From: Deltaproteobacteria bacterium
Lineage (GTDB): Bacteria > Myxococcota_A > UBA9160 > SZUA-336
Reading direction: 5' to 3'
Length of the DNA: 18,042 nt
Assembly (NCBI GenBank): GCA_030665705.1
Contig: DAOUZG010000007.1
Location: 1 to 18,042 of the forward strand
The translations under genes and the position numbers were made by a program. The first letter of the stretch is position 1; each line of letters opens with the position of its first letter. Below are positions 7,070 through 14,698 of this stretch, piece after piece. The notes beneath the pieces are model-generated. The model saw only the letters and a program-made list of their open reading frames with translations, was not told where the DNA came from and ran no database searches.

Positions 7070-8689
7070 GTGGCCGTCTATCGCTACAGTCAGTGGGACG
7101 GGTTCCAGCAGCCGTTTTCCCTCGACGCCGACGAGGCGCTCGACGAGCTCTCGCGTTATCTCATGGAGGGGGTCGATGCAGCGTCCGCGCTCGAGTGGAT
7201 GCGCTTCGAGGGCTTCGAGCTGGCCGGCATGGAGTTCCGCGTCATGGGCGTCGAGGATCTTCTGAGAGAGCTCCGACGCCAGGCCGATGCAGAGCTCTCG
7301 CGCTACAACCTGGACCACGCCTTCGACGAGCTGCGAGGCCGCCTGGACGAAATCCTCGACCAGGAGGAGCGTACGCTCACCGAGCAGTTCGGCCTCGAGT
7401 CCGAGCGCTGGAACGAGTTCCGCGCTCGCCGCGACTCCCTGCCAAGACGGTTGTCGGAGGCGCTCGAACGCTTCGGGGATCATCGCTGGGCGGATCCTGA
7501 AGCCGAGGCGGCCTATCAGGAGATGCGGGAGGGGCTCGACGACGTGCGGGCGCTCGAGGAGTTCCAGGGCCGAAATCGGTCGAGGCTCCGAGGACCCGAG
7601 AGCCTGGATTTCGAGGAAGCGGTCGAACTCATGGAGCGGATCGAGGCGCTCAGCCGAATCGCACGGGAGCTGCTCGAGGGAAATTTCGAGAGCCTGCCGC
7701 TCGAGGAGCTGCGAGAGTGGCTCGGGGAGGAGGGGGTTCAGTCGATCCTGATCCTGCGCGACCTCGAGGGGGCGCTCGAACGCGCCGGCTACCTGCGCGA
7801 GGGGGAGGGGGGGCCCGAGCTCACGCCGCGTGCGATCCGCAAGATCGGGGAGCTCGCGCTCGATGAGATCTACACTTCCTTACGTCAGGGGATCCCGGGT
7901 GCTCACGAGACCTGGCATCGGGGCTCGGAGCTCCCGAGCACGGAACGAAGTCGCCCGTACGTCTTCGGTGATCCCGCATACCTCGACACCGTCGGCACGC
8001 TGCGCCACGCCCTGCGCCACGTCTCGCCTGGCGGGGGGGACGAGCTGATCCGTATCGAGCCTACGGACCTGCAGGTGTTCGAGCCCGACCGGCTCACCGA
8101 GGCCACAACGATCCTGCTGCTCGACATGAGCTGGTCGATGTCGTGGTCGGATCGCTGGCCTGCTGCGAAGCGCGTCGCAATCGCCCTCGACCATCTGATC
8201 CGCACGCGGTTCCCGAGCGACCGCTTCTTCATCGTCGGTTTTTACACGAGGGCGCGGCAGCTCCAGGTACGCGAGCTCGCGGAGCTCTCCTGGAACGTGA
8301 CCGATCCCTTCACGAACCTGCAGGAAGGGCTGATCCTCGCGGAGCGTCTCGTTGATCGGCATCCGAGTTCGAATGCGCAGGTGATCGTGATCACCGACGG
8401 TCAGCCGACCGCCTACTTCATCGATGGTGACCTCCGGGTCGAGTGGCCGAGCGGGTACGGGGGAACCAGTCCACGCGCCAACCGGGAGACCCTCCGACAG
8501 GTTCGTCGGATCACCCGCAAGGGGATCACGATCAACACCTTCATGCTCGACGAGTCGCCCGAACTCGTGGGGTTCGTCGAGAAGATGACGCGCATCAACA
8601 AGGGGCGGGCGTTCTACACGGCGCCCGACCGGCTGGGACGCTACGTCATGGTCGATTACCTGCGCCGAAAGAGGAGGCGAGTCCGGTGA
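7070..8689 (+). CDS. VWA-domain protein, partner of the upstream MoxR-type ATPase
   Basis: 539 residues from the GTG at 7070, which lies 2 bp after the ATPase stop; longer versions of the frame only overlap that gene. Residues 1 to about 270 are charged and mostly helical (many Glu/Arg/Leu stretches), resembling the long helical part of MoxR-associated VWA proteins. The C-terminal VWA domain has an intact MIDAS metal site: DMSWSMS at 352-358, Thr415 in PFTNLQEG, and Asp443 in ITDGQPT. The tail is strongly basic. No signal peptide or membrane helix is evident, so it is cytoplasmic. No clear Shine-Dalgarno is adjacent to the start (GGAGG is about 31 nt upstream), so translational coupling with the ATPase is likely. 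The pair probably acts as one chelatase-like complex. Confidence 0.88.
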   Translation: MAVYRYSQWDGFQQPFSLDADEALDELSRYLMEGVDAASALEWMRFEGFELAGMEFRVMGVEDLLRELRRQADAELSRYNLDHAFDELRGRLDEILDQEERTLTEQFGLESERWNEFRARRDSLPRRLSEALERFGDHRWADPEAEAAYQEMREGLDDVRALEEFQGRNRSRLRGPESLDFEEAVELMERIEALSRIARELLEGNFESLPLEELREWLGEEGVQSILILRDLEGALERAGYLREGEGGPELTPRAIRKIGELALDEIYTSLRQGIPGAHETWHRGSELPSTERSRPYVFGDPAYLDTVGTLRHALRHVSPGGGDELIRIEPTDLQVFEPDRLTEATTILLLDMSWSMSWSDRWPAAKRVAIALDHLIRTRFPSDRFFIVGFYTRARQLQVRELAELSWNVTDPFTNLQEGLILAERLVDRHPSSNAQVIVITDGQPTAYFIDGDLRVEWPSGYGGTSPRANRETLRQVRRITRKGITINTFMLDESPELVGFVEKMTRINKGRAFYTAPDRLGRYVMVDYLRRKRRRVR

Positions 8690-10362
8690 CGGCGAGCGGA
8701 TCTCGGAGCGTGGCGACGCCGGGGTTGGCACTTCGGCGGCTCGCTCAAAACGTAGGCGGTCTGCTGCGCGATACGGCGATGCTGCCGCTCGAGCGCGACC
8801 TTCCCCGCGAATGGCTCGTGGTGCGGCTCGACCGCGGCCTCGCCGACACCCCGGCCCGTGCCCCAGGACTGGAGGAGTTCCTCCGGCTCCCGCGTGCCCT
8901 GCCGACGGTGCTTCTGGCGCTCGATCGCGCGGCACGAGATCGTCGACTGCAGGGGGTGCTCTTGCGCGTCGGCGCGGCCGGCATCGGTTGGGCGAAGGCG
9001 GTGGCGCTGGCGCGAGCCACTCGCAGGCTGCGGGAGACCGGCAAGCGCGTTGTCGTCTACGCCGACCGGACCGGCAACGCCGGGGCGTGGCTCGGGGCGC
9101 AAGCCGACCGGTTCTGGATGGCGCCCGAGGGTAGGGTCGACCTCATCGGGGTTCGGGCCGAGAGCCCCTTCGTGGCGCGAGCGCTGGAGCGGCTCCGGAT
9201 CCGCGCAGACGTGCTCCAGGTGGGGCGGTACAAGTCCGTGGGTGAGGTGCTGACGCGCGACTCGATGAGCACGGAGAGCCGCGAGGCCCTCGAAGGCGTG
9301 GTCGACAGCCTCTACGGGACCCTAATCGAGGGGCTCGCGAGCGGTCGGGCCGCGTCGAACGGGTGCGCGCGCCGGTGGGTCGACGAGGGCCCCTACCTCG
9401 CGTCGGAGGCGCGCGAGATCGGCCTGGTCGACGATCTTGTCTACGGAGACGAGATCCCGACCCGTCTGGCGTCGTTCGACGGGGACGAAGGCGCGGAGCC
9501 GGAGGATCGGGAGGCCCGCCTCGTCGGTGAGGGGGGCTATGTCCGCATCTCCCGCAGGCGGTTTCGCTGGCGTTCGCTGTGGGACCGCCCCGATCGGATC
9601 GTCGTCGTTCCCGTGGTCGGGATGCTGCGTGCAGGCGCCGGATCACCCCGCGGCGTAGTCGGAGTCCTCCGACGGCTCGCCAGTGATGAGAGCGTCGCGG
9701 CCGTCGTCATCCGGGTCGACAGCCCCGGGGGTGACCCACTCGCGGCCGACCTGATCTGGCGCGCGATCCGCAAGCTCGCGGAGCGAAAGCCGGTGGTCGC
9801 GAGCCTCGGGGACACCGCCGCCTCCGGCGGCTACTACGTTGCGATGGGCGCCACCGAGATCGTGGCGGAGCCGACCACGCTGACCGGCTCCATCGGTGTG
9901 GTCTGGCTGATGCTGGAGGTCGGGGGGCTGCTCGACGAGATCGGCATTCGCGTCGAGGCGGTCGAGCGCGGCGCCCACGCCGGCATCTACGATCCCACGC
10001 GCGCACGCACGGACGATGAGCGCGCACGCCTGCGGGCTCAGGTGGAGCAGCTCTACCGGGATTTCGTCGAGAAGGTCGCAAGCAGCCGCGACCTCGAGAC
10101 CGAGCGCGTAGAGGCGGTTGCGGAGGGGCGGGTCTGGACGGGGGCGCAGGCGCGTGCACACGGGCTCGTCGACGATCTCGGAGGCCTCGATCGTGCGGTG
10201 CTCCGGGCGCGCGAACTCGCGGGACTCCCACCCGAGGGAGAGGACCCGGAGTTCGTCCGCGGATACACGCTCCCGCTTCGCGAGCTTCTCCGGGCGGAGC
10301 CCGTCGCCCGAGAGGACAGGGGACCCAAGCTGCTTTGTCCGATCTGGATCCCACTCCGCTAG
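8686..10362 (+). CDS. sppA: SppA-type signal peptide peptidase, two-domain form
   Basis: 558 residues. The GTG at 8686 overlaps the upstream TGA by 4 bp and has GAGGAGG (8671-8677) 8 nt before it. It has the tandem ClpP-like (S49) architecture of long SppA: the general-base lysine Lys183 in GRYKSVGE in the N-terminal half, and nucleophile Ser380 in DTAASGGYYVA in the C-terminal half, so the Ser/Lys dyad is intact. Long SppA cleaves signal peptide remnants in the inner membrane. Unusually, there is no hydrophobic N-terminal segment (residues 1-45 are polar or Arg-rich), so the protein may be cytoplasmic or attached by other contacts. Its translational link to the AAA+/VWA pair suggests functional association. 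Family is confident; the exact substrate is not. Confidence 0.92.
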   Translation: MTASGSRSVATPGLALRRLAQNVGGLLRDTAMLPLERDLPREWLVVRLDRGLADTPARAPGLEEFLRLPRALPTVLLALDRAARDRRLQGVLLRVGAAGIGWAKAVALARATRRLRETGKRVVVYADRTGNAGAWLGAQADRFWMAPEGRVDLIGVRAESPFVARALERLRIRADVLQVGRYKSVGEVLTRDSMSTESREALEGVVDSLYGTLIEGLASGRAASNGCARRWVDEGPYLASEAREIGLVDDLVYGDEIPTRLASFDGDEGAEPEDREARLVGEGGYVRISRRRFRWRSLWDRPDRIVVVPVVGMLRAGAGSPRGVVGVLRRLASDESVAAVVIRVDSPGGDPLAADLIWRAIRKLAERKPVVASLGDTAASGGYYVAMGATEIVAEPTTLTGSIGVVWLMLEVGGLLDEIGIRVEAVERGAHAGIYDPTRARTDDERARLRAQVEQLYRDFVEKVASSRDLETERVEAVAEGRVWTGAQARAHGLVDDLGGLDRAVLRARELAGLPPEGEDPEFVRGYTLPLRELLRAEPVAREDRGPKLLCPIWIPLR

Positions 10363-10988
10363 TCCCCGTCGTGGAGGCCGAGGAGCTCCGCAACCGAGGG
10401 CTTCGAGCGTGCCTGAAGGCGGATTCGGTGGTGCTCGAAATCGGCTTCGGACGCGCCGAGGCGCCGATCGAGATGGCCCGAGCGTTCCCCGATCGCGTCT
10501 TTCTCGGCGTGGAGGTCTCGCGCAAGCGCGTGCATCGTGCCGGGCGGCGCGTGGCGCGCGCGGGAATCCAAAACCTCCGGCTCATCCATGCGACTGCGGA
10601 GTATCTGCTGGAACGCGTGCTCCCGGACGACTGCGTCTCGGAGTGCTGGATCAATTTCCCGGATCCCTGGCCCAAGAAGCGCCACCACAGGCGTCGCCTG
10701 ATTCGACCCGATGTCGTGGGGCAGCTGGCCCGCGTGCTGGAGCCCGAGGCCCTGCTGCACGTCTCGACCGACCATCCCGATTACGCGGAGTGGATCGCCG
10801 AGGTGATGGCGACGGCTTTCGATTTCGTGAGCCTGCACGACGGCCGCTGGGCCTCCACGAGGCCCGCTCGGCCCGAGACCGCCTACGAGGCCGAGTTCTT
10901 GGCCGAAGGGCGTACGATTGCCTACTTCGACTACCGGAGGAAGAAAGCGGCGCCTCTCCCTGGGACGCCGCCGGAGGCGGCCCGATGA
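10335..10988 (+). CDS. trmB: tRNA (guanine-N7-)-methyltransferase TrmB
   Basis: 217 residues. A class I SAM methyltransferase that makes m7G46 in the tRNA variable loop. SAM-binding EIGFGRAE is at 35-42, the TrmB signature NFPDPWPKKRHH at 107-118, and STDHPDYAEW follows. Length is normal for the family. The TTG start at 10335 lies inside the last 28 bp of sppA; the GTG at 10371 is an alternative that removes the overlap but has no Shine-Dalgarno. The stop overlaps the start of rlmN (ATGA), so the two RNA-methylation genes are translationally coupled. Confidence 0.94.
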   Translation: MSDLDPTPLVPVVEAEELRNRGLRACLKADSVVLEIGFGRAEAPIEMARAFPDRVFLGVEVSRKRVHRAGRRVARAGIQNLRLIHATAEYLLERVLPDDCVSECWINFPDPWPKKRHHRRRLIRPDVVGQLARVLEPEALLHVSTDHPDYAEWIAEVMATAFDFVSLHDGRWASTRPARPETAYEAEFLAEGRTIAYFDYRRKKAAPLPGTPPEAAR

Positions 10989-12037
10989 ACTCGGTTCTCG
11001 AATGCACGCCCGAAGAGCTCGCCGAGCGCTTTCGGGAGCAGGGAATCGAGCCTTTCCGGGCTCGCCAGGTGGCGGGCTGGGTCTTCGGTCGAGGGGTGCG
11101 CGCTTTCGAAGCGATGACCGACCTCGCACAGCCGCTTCGCGCCGAGCTCGCTTCGGGCTGGCGTACGACCGCGCTCGAGCCGGAAGGGGAGCTGCGTTCG
11201 AGGGACGGGACGACGAAGCTCTTGCTCCGGACCGAGGACGGGGGACGGATCGAGACCGTGATCATCCAGGAGGACCGCCGACGTACCGTCTGCGTCTCCT
11301 CCCAGATCGGGTGCAGTCTCGACTGCCCCTTCTGTGCGACCGGTCGCCTCGGGCTTCTCCGGAATCTCCGGACTGGGGAGATCGTCGATCAGGTGCTCCA
11401 AGCACGGGACGTCCTCGCCGCCCGGGGCGAGCATCCGACGCACATGGTGTTCATGGGGATGGGGGAGCCCCTTCTCAATCTCCGCCACGTGATCCCGGCG
11501 CTCCGGATCCTCACGCATCCCGGAGCCCTCGCCTTCTCGCCCGGGAGGATCACGGTCTCGACGGCCGGGGTCGTGCCCCAGATGCCGGTTCTCGGTCGGG
11601 CGATCCGGGTGCGGCTCGCCGTTTCGCTCCACGCCACGACCGATGAGGTCCGGGACCGGCTGGTCCCGCTGAATCAACGATTTCCGATCGCCAGCCTGCT
11701 CGAGGCGTGCCGCGCCTACCCGCTCCCGCCCCGCGGTCGGATCTCGTTCGAGTACACGCCCATCCGGGACCTCAACGATTCCACCGAGGATGCAACGCGC
11801 CTGGTGCGCCTGGTCTCCGGGATCCGCGCTCACGTGAACCTGATCCCGCTAAACGAGCATCCGGCCAGCTCTTTTGAACGGGCCAAGCCGGAGCGGGTGG
11901 ACCGCTTCGCGGGCGTGCTGGCTCGCGCGCGCGTGCCCGTTACGGTTCGTCAAAGCCGCGGCGACGACATCCTCGCCGCCTGTGGACAGCTCGGCGCGTC
12001 GGATCCCCCTTTGGCCGCCGCGGCGGTGGGCCGATAA
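10985..12037 (+). CDS. rlmN: Dual-specificity 23S rRNA/tRNA adenine-C2 methyltransferase RlmN
   Basis: 350 residues. Radical-SAM enzyme that methylates A2503 of 23S rRNA and A37 of some tRNAs. The [4Fe-4S] motif CSLDCPFC supplies Cys110, Cys114 and Cys117. The cysteine that corresponds to E. coli Cys118 is Cys103 in VCVSSQ, and the methylatable C-terminal cysteine is Cys333 in DDILAACGQL. The GEPLLN and SLHATTDEVRDRLVPLN segments are typical, and the presence of both accessory cysteines supports RlmN/Cfr-type activity. ATG at 10985 overlaps the trmB stop, with GGAGG 7 nt upstream. Genomic role is housekeeping; RlmN is far more likely than Cfr given the neighbours and the full-length N-terminal domain. 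Confidence 0.95.
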   Translation: MNSVLECTPEELAERFREQGIEPFRARQVAGWVFGRGVRAFEAMTDLAQPLRAELASGWRTTALEPEGELRSRDGTTKLLLRTEDGGRIETVIIQEDRRRTVCVSSQIGCSLDCPFCATGRLGLLRNLRTGEIVDQVLQARDVLAARGEHPTHMVFMGMGEPLLNLRHVIPALRILTHPGALAFSPGRITVSTAGVVPQMPVLGRAIRVRLAVSLHATTDEVRDRLVPLNQRFPIASLLEACRAYPLPPRGRISFEYTPIRDLNDSTEDATRLVRLVSGIRAHVNLIPLNEHPASSFERAKPERVDRFAGVLARARVPVTVRQSRGDDILAACGQLGASDPPLAAAAVGR

Positions 12038-12046
12038 CAGGGTCCA

Positions 12047-12712
12047 ATGCTGTATGCGATCGGCGACATTCATGGTATGCGGGACCAGCTCGTTGCGCTG
12101 ATCGAGACCCTCCCCCTCATTCCCGACGACCACCTCCTCTTTATCGGGGACTACGTGGACCGCGGGCCCGATTCGAAGGGGACCGTGGACTACCTCCTGG
12201 AGGTGAGCAAGGAGTACCGGTGCACCTTCCTGCTCGGGAACCACGAGTCGATGTTCCTGGCCTTCCTCGGCTGGGACGATCCCGCCTACCTCGCGGGCGA
12301 GGCGTTCCTCGCCAACGGAGGGGAGACCACCCTCGCGAGCTACGGCTACTTCTCGAACCCGGGGCGCTTCTCCATGGCGCCCGAGCACGAGGACTTCTAC
12401 CGGTCGTGCCAGCTCTCGTATCTGGAGGGGCAGTACATGTTCGTACACGCGGGGCTGTCCCGGGATTCCCTGCCGCTGGCGGATCCGAAGTACGCGCTGT
12501 CGCGGGAGGATCCCCGCGAGCTACTCTGGGACCGAAACTCGATGGATCTTCCACACAGTTTGGGCTGCACCGTCGTCTACGGACACACCCCCTCTCCCGG
12601 TTTGCAGGTCCGCTGGAACCTCCCCTACTCGATCGGAATCGATACGGGGTGCGTGTTCGGCGGACCGCTCACGGCTCTTCGCCTGCCGGATGAGACGATC
12701 TTTCAGGTGTAG
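12047..12712 (+). CDS. PPP-family metallophosphatase (serine/threonine or diadenosine-tetraphosphatase type)
   Basis: 221 residues with the full metal-binding signature of the PPP superfamily: GDIHG (6-10), GDYVDRG (34-40), GNHE (64-67), HAG (134-136) and GH (179-180). It is the compact bacterial form (lambda phosphatase/PrpA-like). Possible substrates are phosphoproteins or dinucleoside polyphosphates, and the sequence does not decide between them. It is the last gene of the nine-gene cluster, starting 9 bp after rlmN with only a weak CAGGG ribosome site. A perfect palindrome and a candidate terminator follow immediately. Confidence 0.9.
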   Translation: MLYAIGDIHGMRDQLVALIETLPLIPDDHLLFIGDYVDRGPDSKGTVDYLLEVSKEYRCTFLLGNHESMFLAFLGWDDPAYLAGEAFLANGGETTLASYGYFSNPGRFSMAPEHEDFYRSCQLSYLEGQYMFVHAGLSRDSLPLADPKYALSREDPRELLWDRNSMDLPHSLGCTVVYGHTPSPGLQVRWNLPYSIGIDTGCVFGGPLTALRLPDETIFQV

Positions 12713-12715
12713 ATC

Positions 12716-12727
12716 GTGAACGTTCAC
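12716..12727. repeat. Perfect 12-bp palindrome GTGAACGTTCAC
   Basis: This perfect dyad begins 3 bp after the phosphatase stop codon. It is long enough to be a dimeric regulator site, but its position 3' of a gene is unusual for an operator. It may be part of the following terminator structure or chance. Confidence 0.5.
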
Positions 12728-12779
12728 CCCTCGACTACGGAGGGCACGAGCATCGCTCTTCGTGGTGCTTCATCGAGGG
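12728..12779. terminator. Candidate bidirectional terminator between convergent genes
   Basis: CCCTCGA (12728-12734) and TCGAGGG (12773-12779) form an outer 7-bp stem around a smaller imperfect hairpin at 12745-12764 (CAC..GTG with inner GAGC/GCTC). It occupies the 74-bp gap between the plus-strand phosphatase and the minus-strand membrane-protein gene, where a shared terminator is expected. No long T-run follows on either side. Confidence 0.4.
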
Positions 12780-12786
12780 ATGCCTG

Positions 12787-13500
12787 CTACGCGTGGAACA
12801 GGGTCGCGACGGTGGCCACCACTCCGAGCGCGACCACGTAGAGACCCGCCGGAAGCACGAGGAACCAGAGCTGCGCGCGCCAGCGAGAGACGTGAAAGAG
12901 CGCCCTTGCACCGAGGTAGCTCGTCGCGAGCGACCAGAAGAGGAAGATGACCAGCATCGAGGAGTAGAACTCGTCAGCGTTCCACGCCGCCGCGTAGTTC
13001 TCGAACGCCACGGTCTGGAGCAGCGCCAGGACGATGACCGGACCGGCGCAGACGAACGAGGAGTAGACGTAGACGAGCCGCGCTCGCCTCGCGTCGGGGC
13101 TCGGATCGCCCGCCCAGCGCAGCCGCACGCGGTACCACCAGCCGCCCAGCCACCAGAGAAAGAGGCCGCTGAACACCCCCGCGGCCAGGACGAACCCCCA
13201 GTAACCGCTCCACGATTGCGTGACGATCGGTCCCCAGACCTCCCAGCCCGGCCTCGCCCGTCCGAACTCGGCGCGCAGTAGCTCCTGGTCGATCCGATCC
13301 ATCGCGCTCGCGATGCCGTAGCACCACGTCACGAGGACGAGATAGGGCGTTTTCCCCAGTGCGAGCTGGGAGGAGAAGAAGCGGGTCGGTCGAAGGAAGA
13401 CGTCGACCAAATGCTGCGGCCAGAGCGGAGACGGGCCCGCTTCGATGGGTGTCGCGAGGTCGGGGGTCGTTTGTCCGAGCGGATCGTGGCTGGGTTGCAT
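12787..13500 (-). CDS. Yip1-like polytopic membrane protein
   Basis: 237 residues from the ATG at 13500, which has AGGAA 7 nt upstream; an upstream in-frame ATG at 13593 would add 31 low-complexity residues with no ribosome site. A cytosolic N-terminus (about 1-50) ends in HLVDVFLRPTRFFSSQL, a typical Yip1-domain lead-in. Five hydrophobic helices follow: KTPYLVLVTWCYGIASAM, the YWGFVLAAGVFSGLFLWW region, VYVYSSFVCAGPVIVLALLQ, a LVIFLFWSLATSYLGARALF region, and LWFLVLPAGLYVVALGVVA. Bacterial Yip1-like proteins have no settled function. It points toward the operon terminator at 12728-12779 and lies 192 bp downstream of the E1-beta gene, so it is probably a separate transcription unit. Weak stem 13612-13617/13629-13634 in that gap could end the E1 operon. 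Confidence 0.75.
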   Translation of the reverse strand: MQPSHDPLGQTTPDLATPIEAGPSPLWPQHLVDVFLRPTRFFSSQLALGKTPYLVLVTWCYGIASAMDRIDQELLRAEFGRARPGWEVWGPIVTQSWSGYWGFVLAAGVFSGLFLWWLGGWWYRVRLRWAGDPSPDARRARLVYVYSSFVCAGPVIVLALLQTVAFENYAAAWNADEFYSSMLVIFLFWSLATSYLGARALFHVSRWRAQLWFLVLPAGLYVVALGVVATVATLFHA

Positions 13501-13692
13501 GGACCGGTTCCTATCGAAGCTCGGGCAAACGCTGGCACCGGCGGCGTCGGATCCCCCCAGGTGGCCCGAGGGATTTCCCGCTTCTATCGACACCGTCGCG
13601 CGACTGCCTTAACCGGCGCAACGGGCCGGCCGGTGGAGCTGTACCGGGTCCGCCGCATCCACACGCTCGAGAAGAGACTGCGCCCTGCTTGC

Positions 13693-14676
13693 TCAAGCGG
13701 CGAGCGTTTGCTGGATGGCCTTCTCGATCTTCTCCCGCGAGGGGAGCACTGCCTGCTCGAGCGGCCGGCTGTACGGAACGGGCAGGTTGGGATTGCTCAC
13801 ACGTTGAATGGGGGCCTTCAAAGCGTCGAAGGCCCGCTCCACCACCTGCATGCCGATCTCCGCGCCCACGCCGCACCGCTCGGTATCTTCGTCGACCACC
13901 ACCCGCCGACCCGTTTTGCGCACCGACTCCACGATCCGCTCCGTGTCGAGCGGCTCCAGCGTGAGCGGGTCGATGACCTCGGTGTCGACTCCCTGCTCCT
14001 CCAGCTTAGAGGCTGCCTCCAGTGCCAGTGTTACCATGTAGGAAGTTGCCACGACGGTAACGTCGCGTCCTTCGCGTCGGACCTCGGCCTGGCCGAACGG
14101 GACGGTGTAGTCCTCCTCAGGGACGGGGCCCTGCGCGCCCATCAGCCGCTTGTGCGGGAAAAAGACGACCGGGTTGTTGTCCCGAATCGCCGTCTTCAGG
14201 AGTCCCTTCGCGTTGTAGGGCGTCGTGGGCACGGCAATCTTGAGGCCGGGCGCGTGCGCGTAGAGCGCCAGCGGCGACTGCGAGTGCTCCGAGGCGGCGC
14301 TCACATAGCCCCCGATCGTCTCGAGAAAGACGATGGGCAGGCTCATCCCGCCCTCGGCGCCGTGGGTGTAGCGCCACTTGCCTGCCTTACACAGGATCTC
14401 GTCGAGAGCACAGAAGACGAAATCGGCCAGGGAGAACTGGGCCACCGGCCGCATTCCCGCAAGCGCCGCGCCGACGCAGGAGCCGGCCACGGCGGCCTCG
14501 CTCACCGGCGTGCTCCTCACGCGCGCCGCGCCGAACTCGTCGATCAGCCCGGCCGTCACGCTCGGGTGCGTACCACTGTAATGGACCCCCAGCCCCAGCA
14601 CGTAGACCGAGGGATCGCGTCGCATCTCCTCTTGGAGCGCCTCGTTCATTGCCTGCATGAAACCGATGGTGCGCAT
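13693..14676 (-). CDS. 2-oxoacid dehydrogenase E1 component, beta subunit-like (divergent)
   Basis: 327 residues from the ATG at 14676 (GAGGAG 5 nt upstream); a longer in-frame start overlaps the preceding gene. Recognisable E1-beta landmarks are TPVSE with the catalytic-type Glu60, EHSQS at 130-134, PGLKIAVPTTPYNAKGLL, and a C-terminal transketolase_C-type region (VTVVATSYMVTLALEAA, VIDPLTLEPLD, VVVDED). It would form an alpha2beta2 thiamine-diphosphate enzyme with the upstream gene. Deviations: the usual GEDVG..GG segment reads LGLGVHYSGTHPS, and the arginine normally in the PVViR strand is replaced (PIVFLETIGG). Pyruvate, acetoin or branched-chain substrates are possible; the divergence makes a plain pyruvate dehydrogenase label unsafe. 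Confidence 0.9.
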   Translation of the reverse strand: MRTIGFMQAMNEALQEEMRRDPSVYVLGLGVHYSGTHPSVTAGLIDEFGAARVRSTPVSEAAVAGSCVGAALAGMRPVAQFSLADFVFCALDEILCKAGKWRYTHGAEGGMSLPIVFLETIGGYVSAASEHSQSPLALYAHAPGLKIAVPTTPYNAKGLLKTAIRDNNPVVFFPHKRLMGAQGPVPEEDYTVPFGQAEVRREGRDVTVVATSYMVTLALEAASKLEEQGVDTEVIDPLTLEPLDTERIVESVRKTGRRVVVDEDTERCGVGAEIGMQVVERAFDALKAPIQRVSNPNLPVPYSRPLEQAVLPSREKIEKAIQQTLAA

Positions 14677-14698
14677 GGTCTCTCCTCGCTTCGAGCGG

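Noticed and set aside
5667..8689. Interpreting the AAA+/VWA pair as magnesium or cobalt chelatase subunits
   Set aside because: No large chelatase subunit or tetrapyrrole gene is nearby; the MoxR-VWA arrangement is a simpler reading.
10985..12037. Reading the radical-SAM gene as the resistance methyltransferase Cfr
   Set aside because: Housekeeping context next to trmB and normal RlmN motifs favour RlmN; nothing suggests a resistance island.
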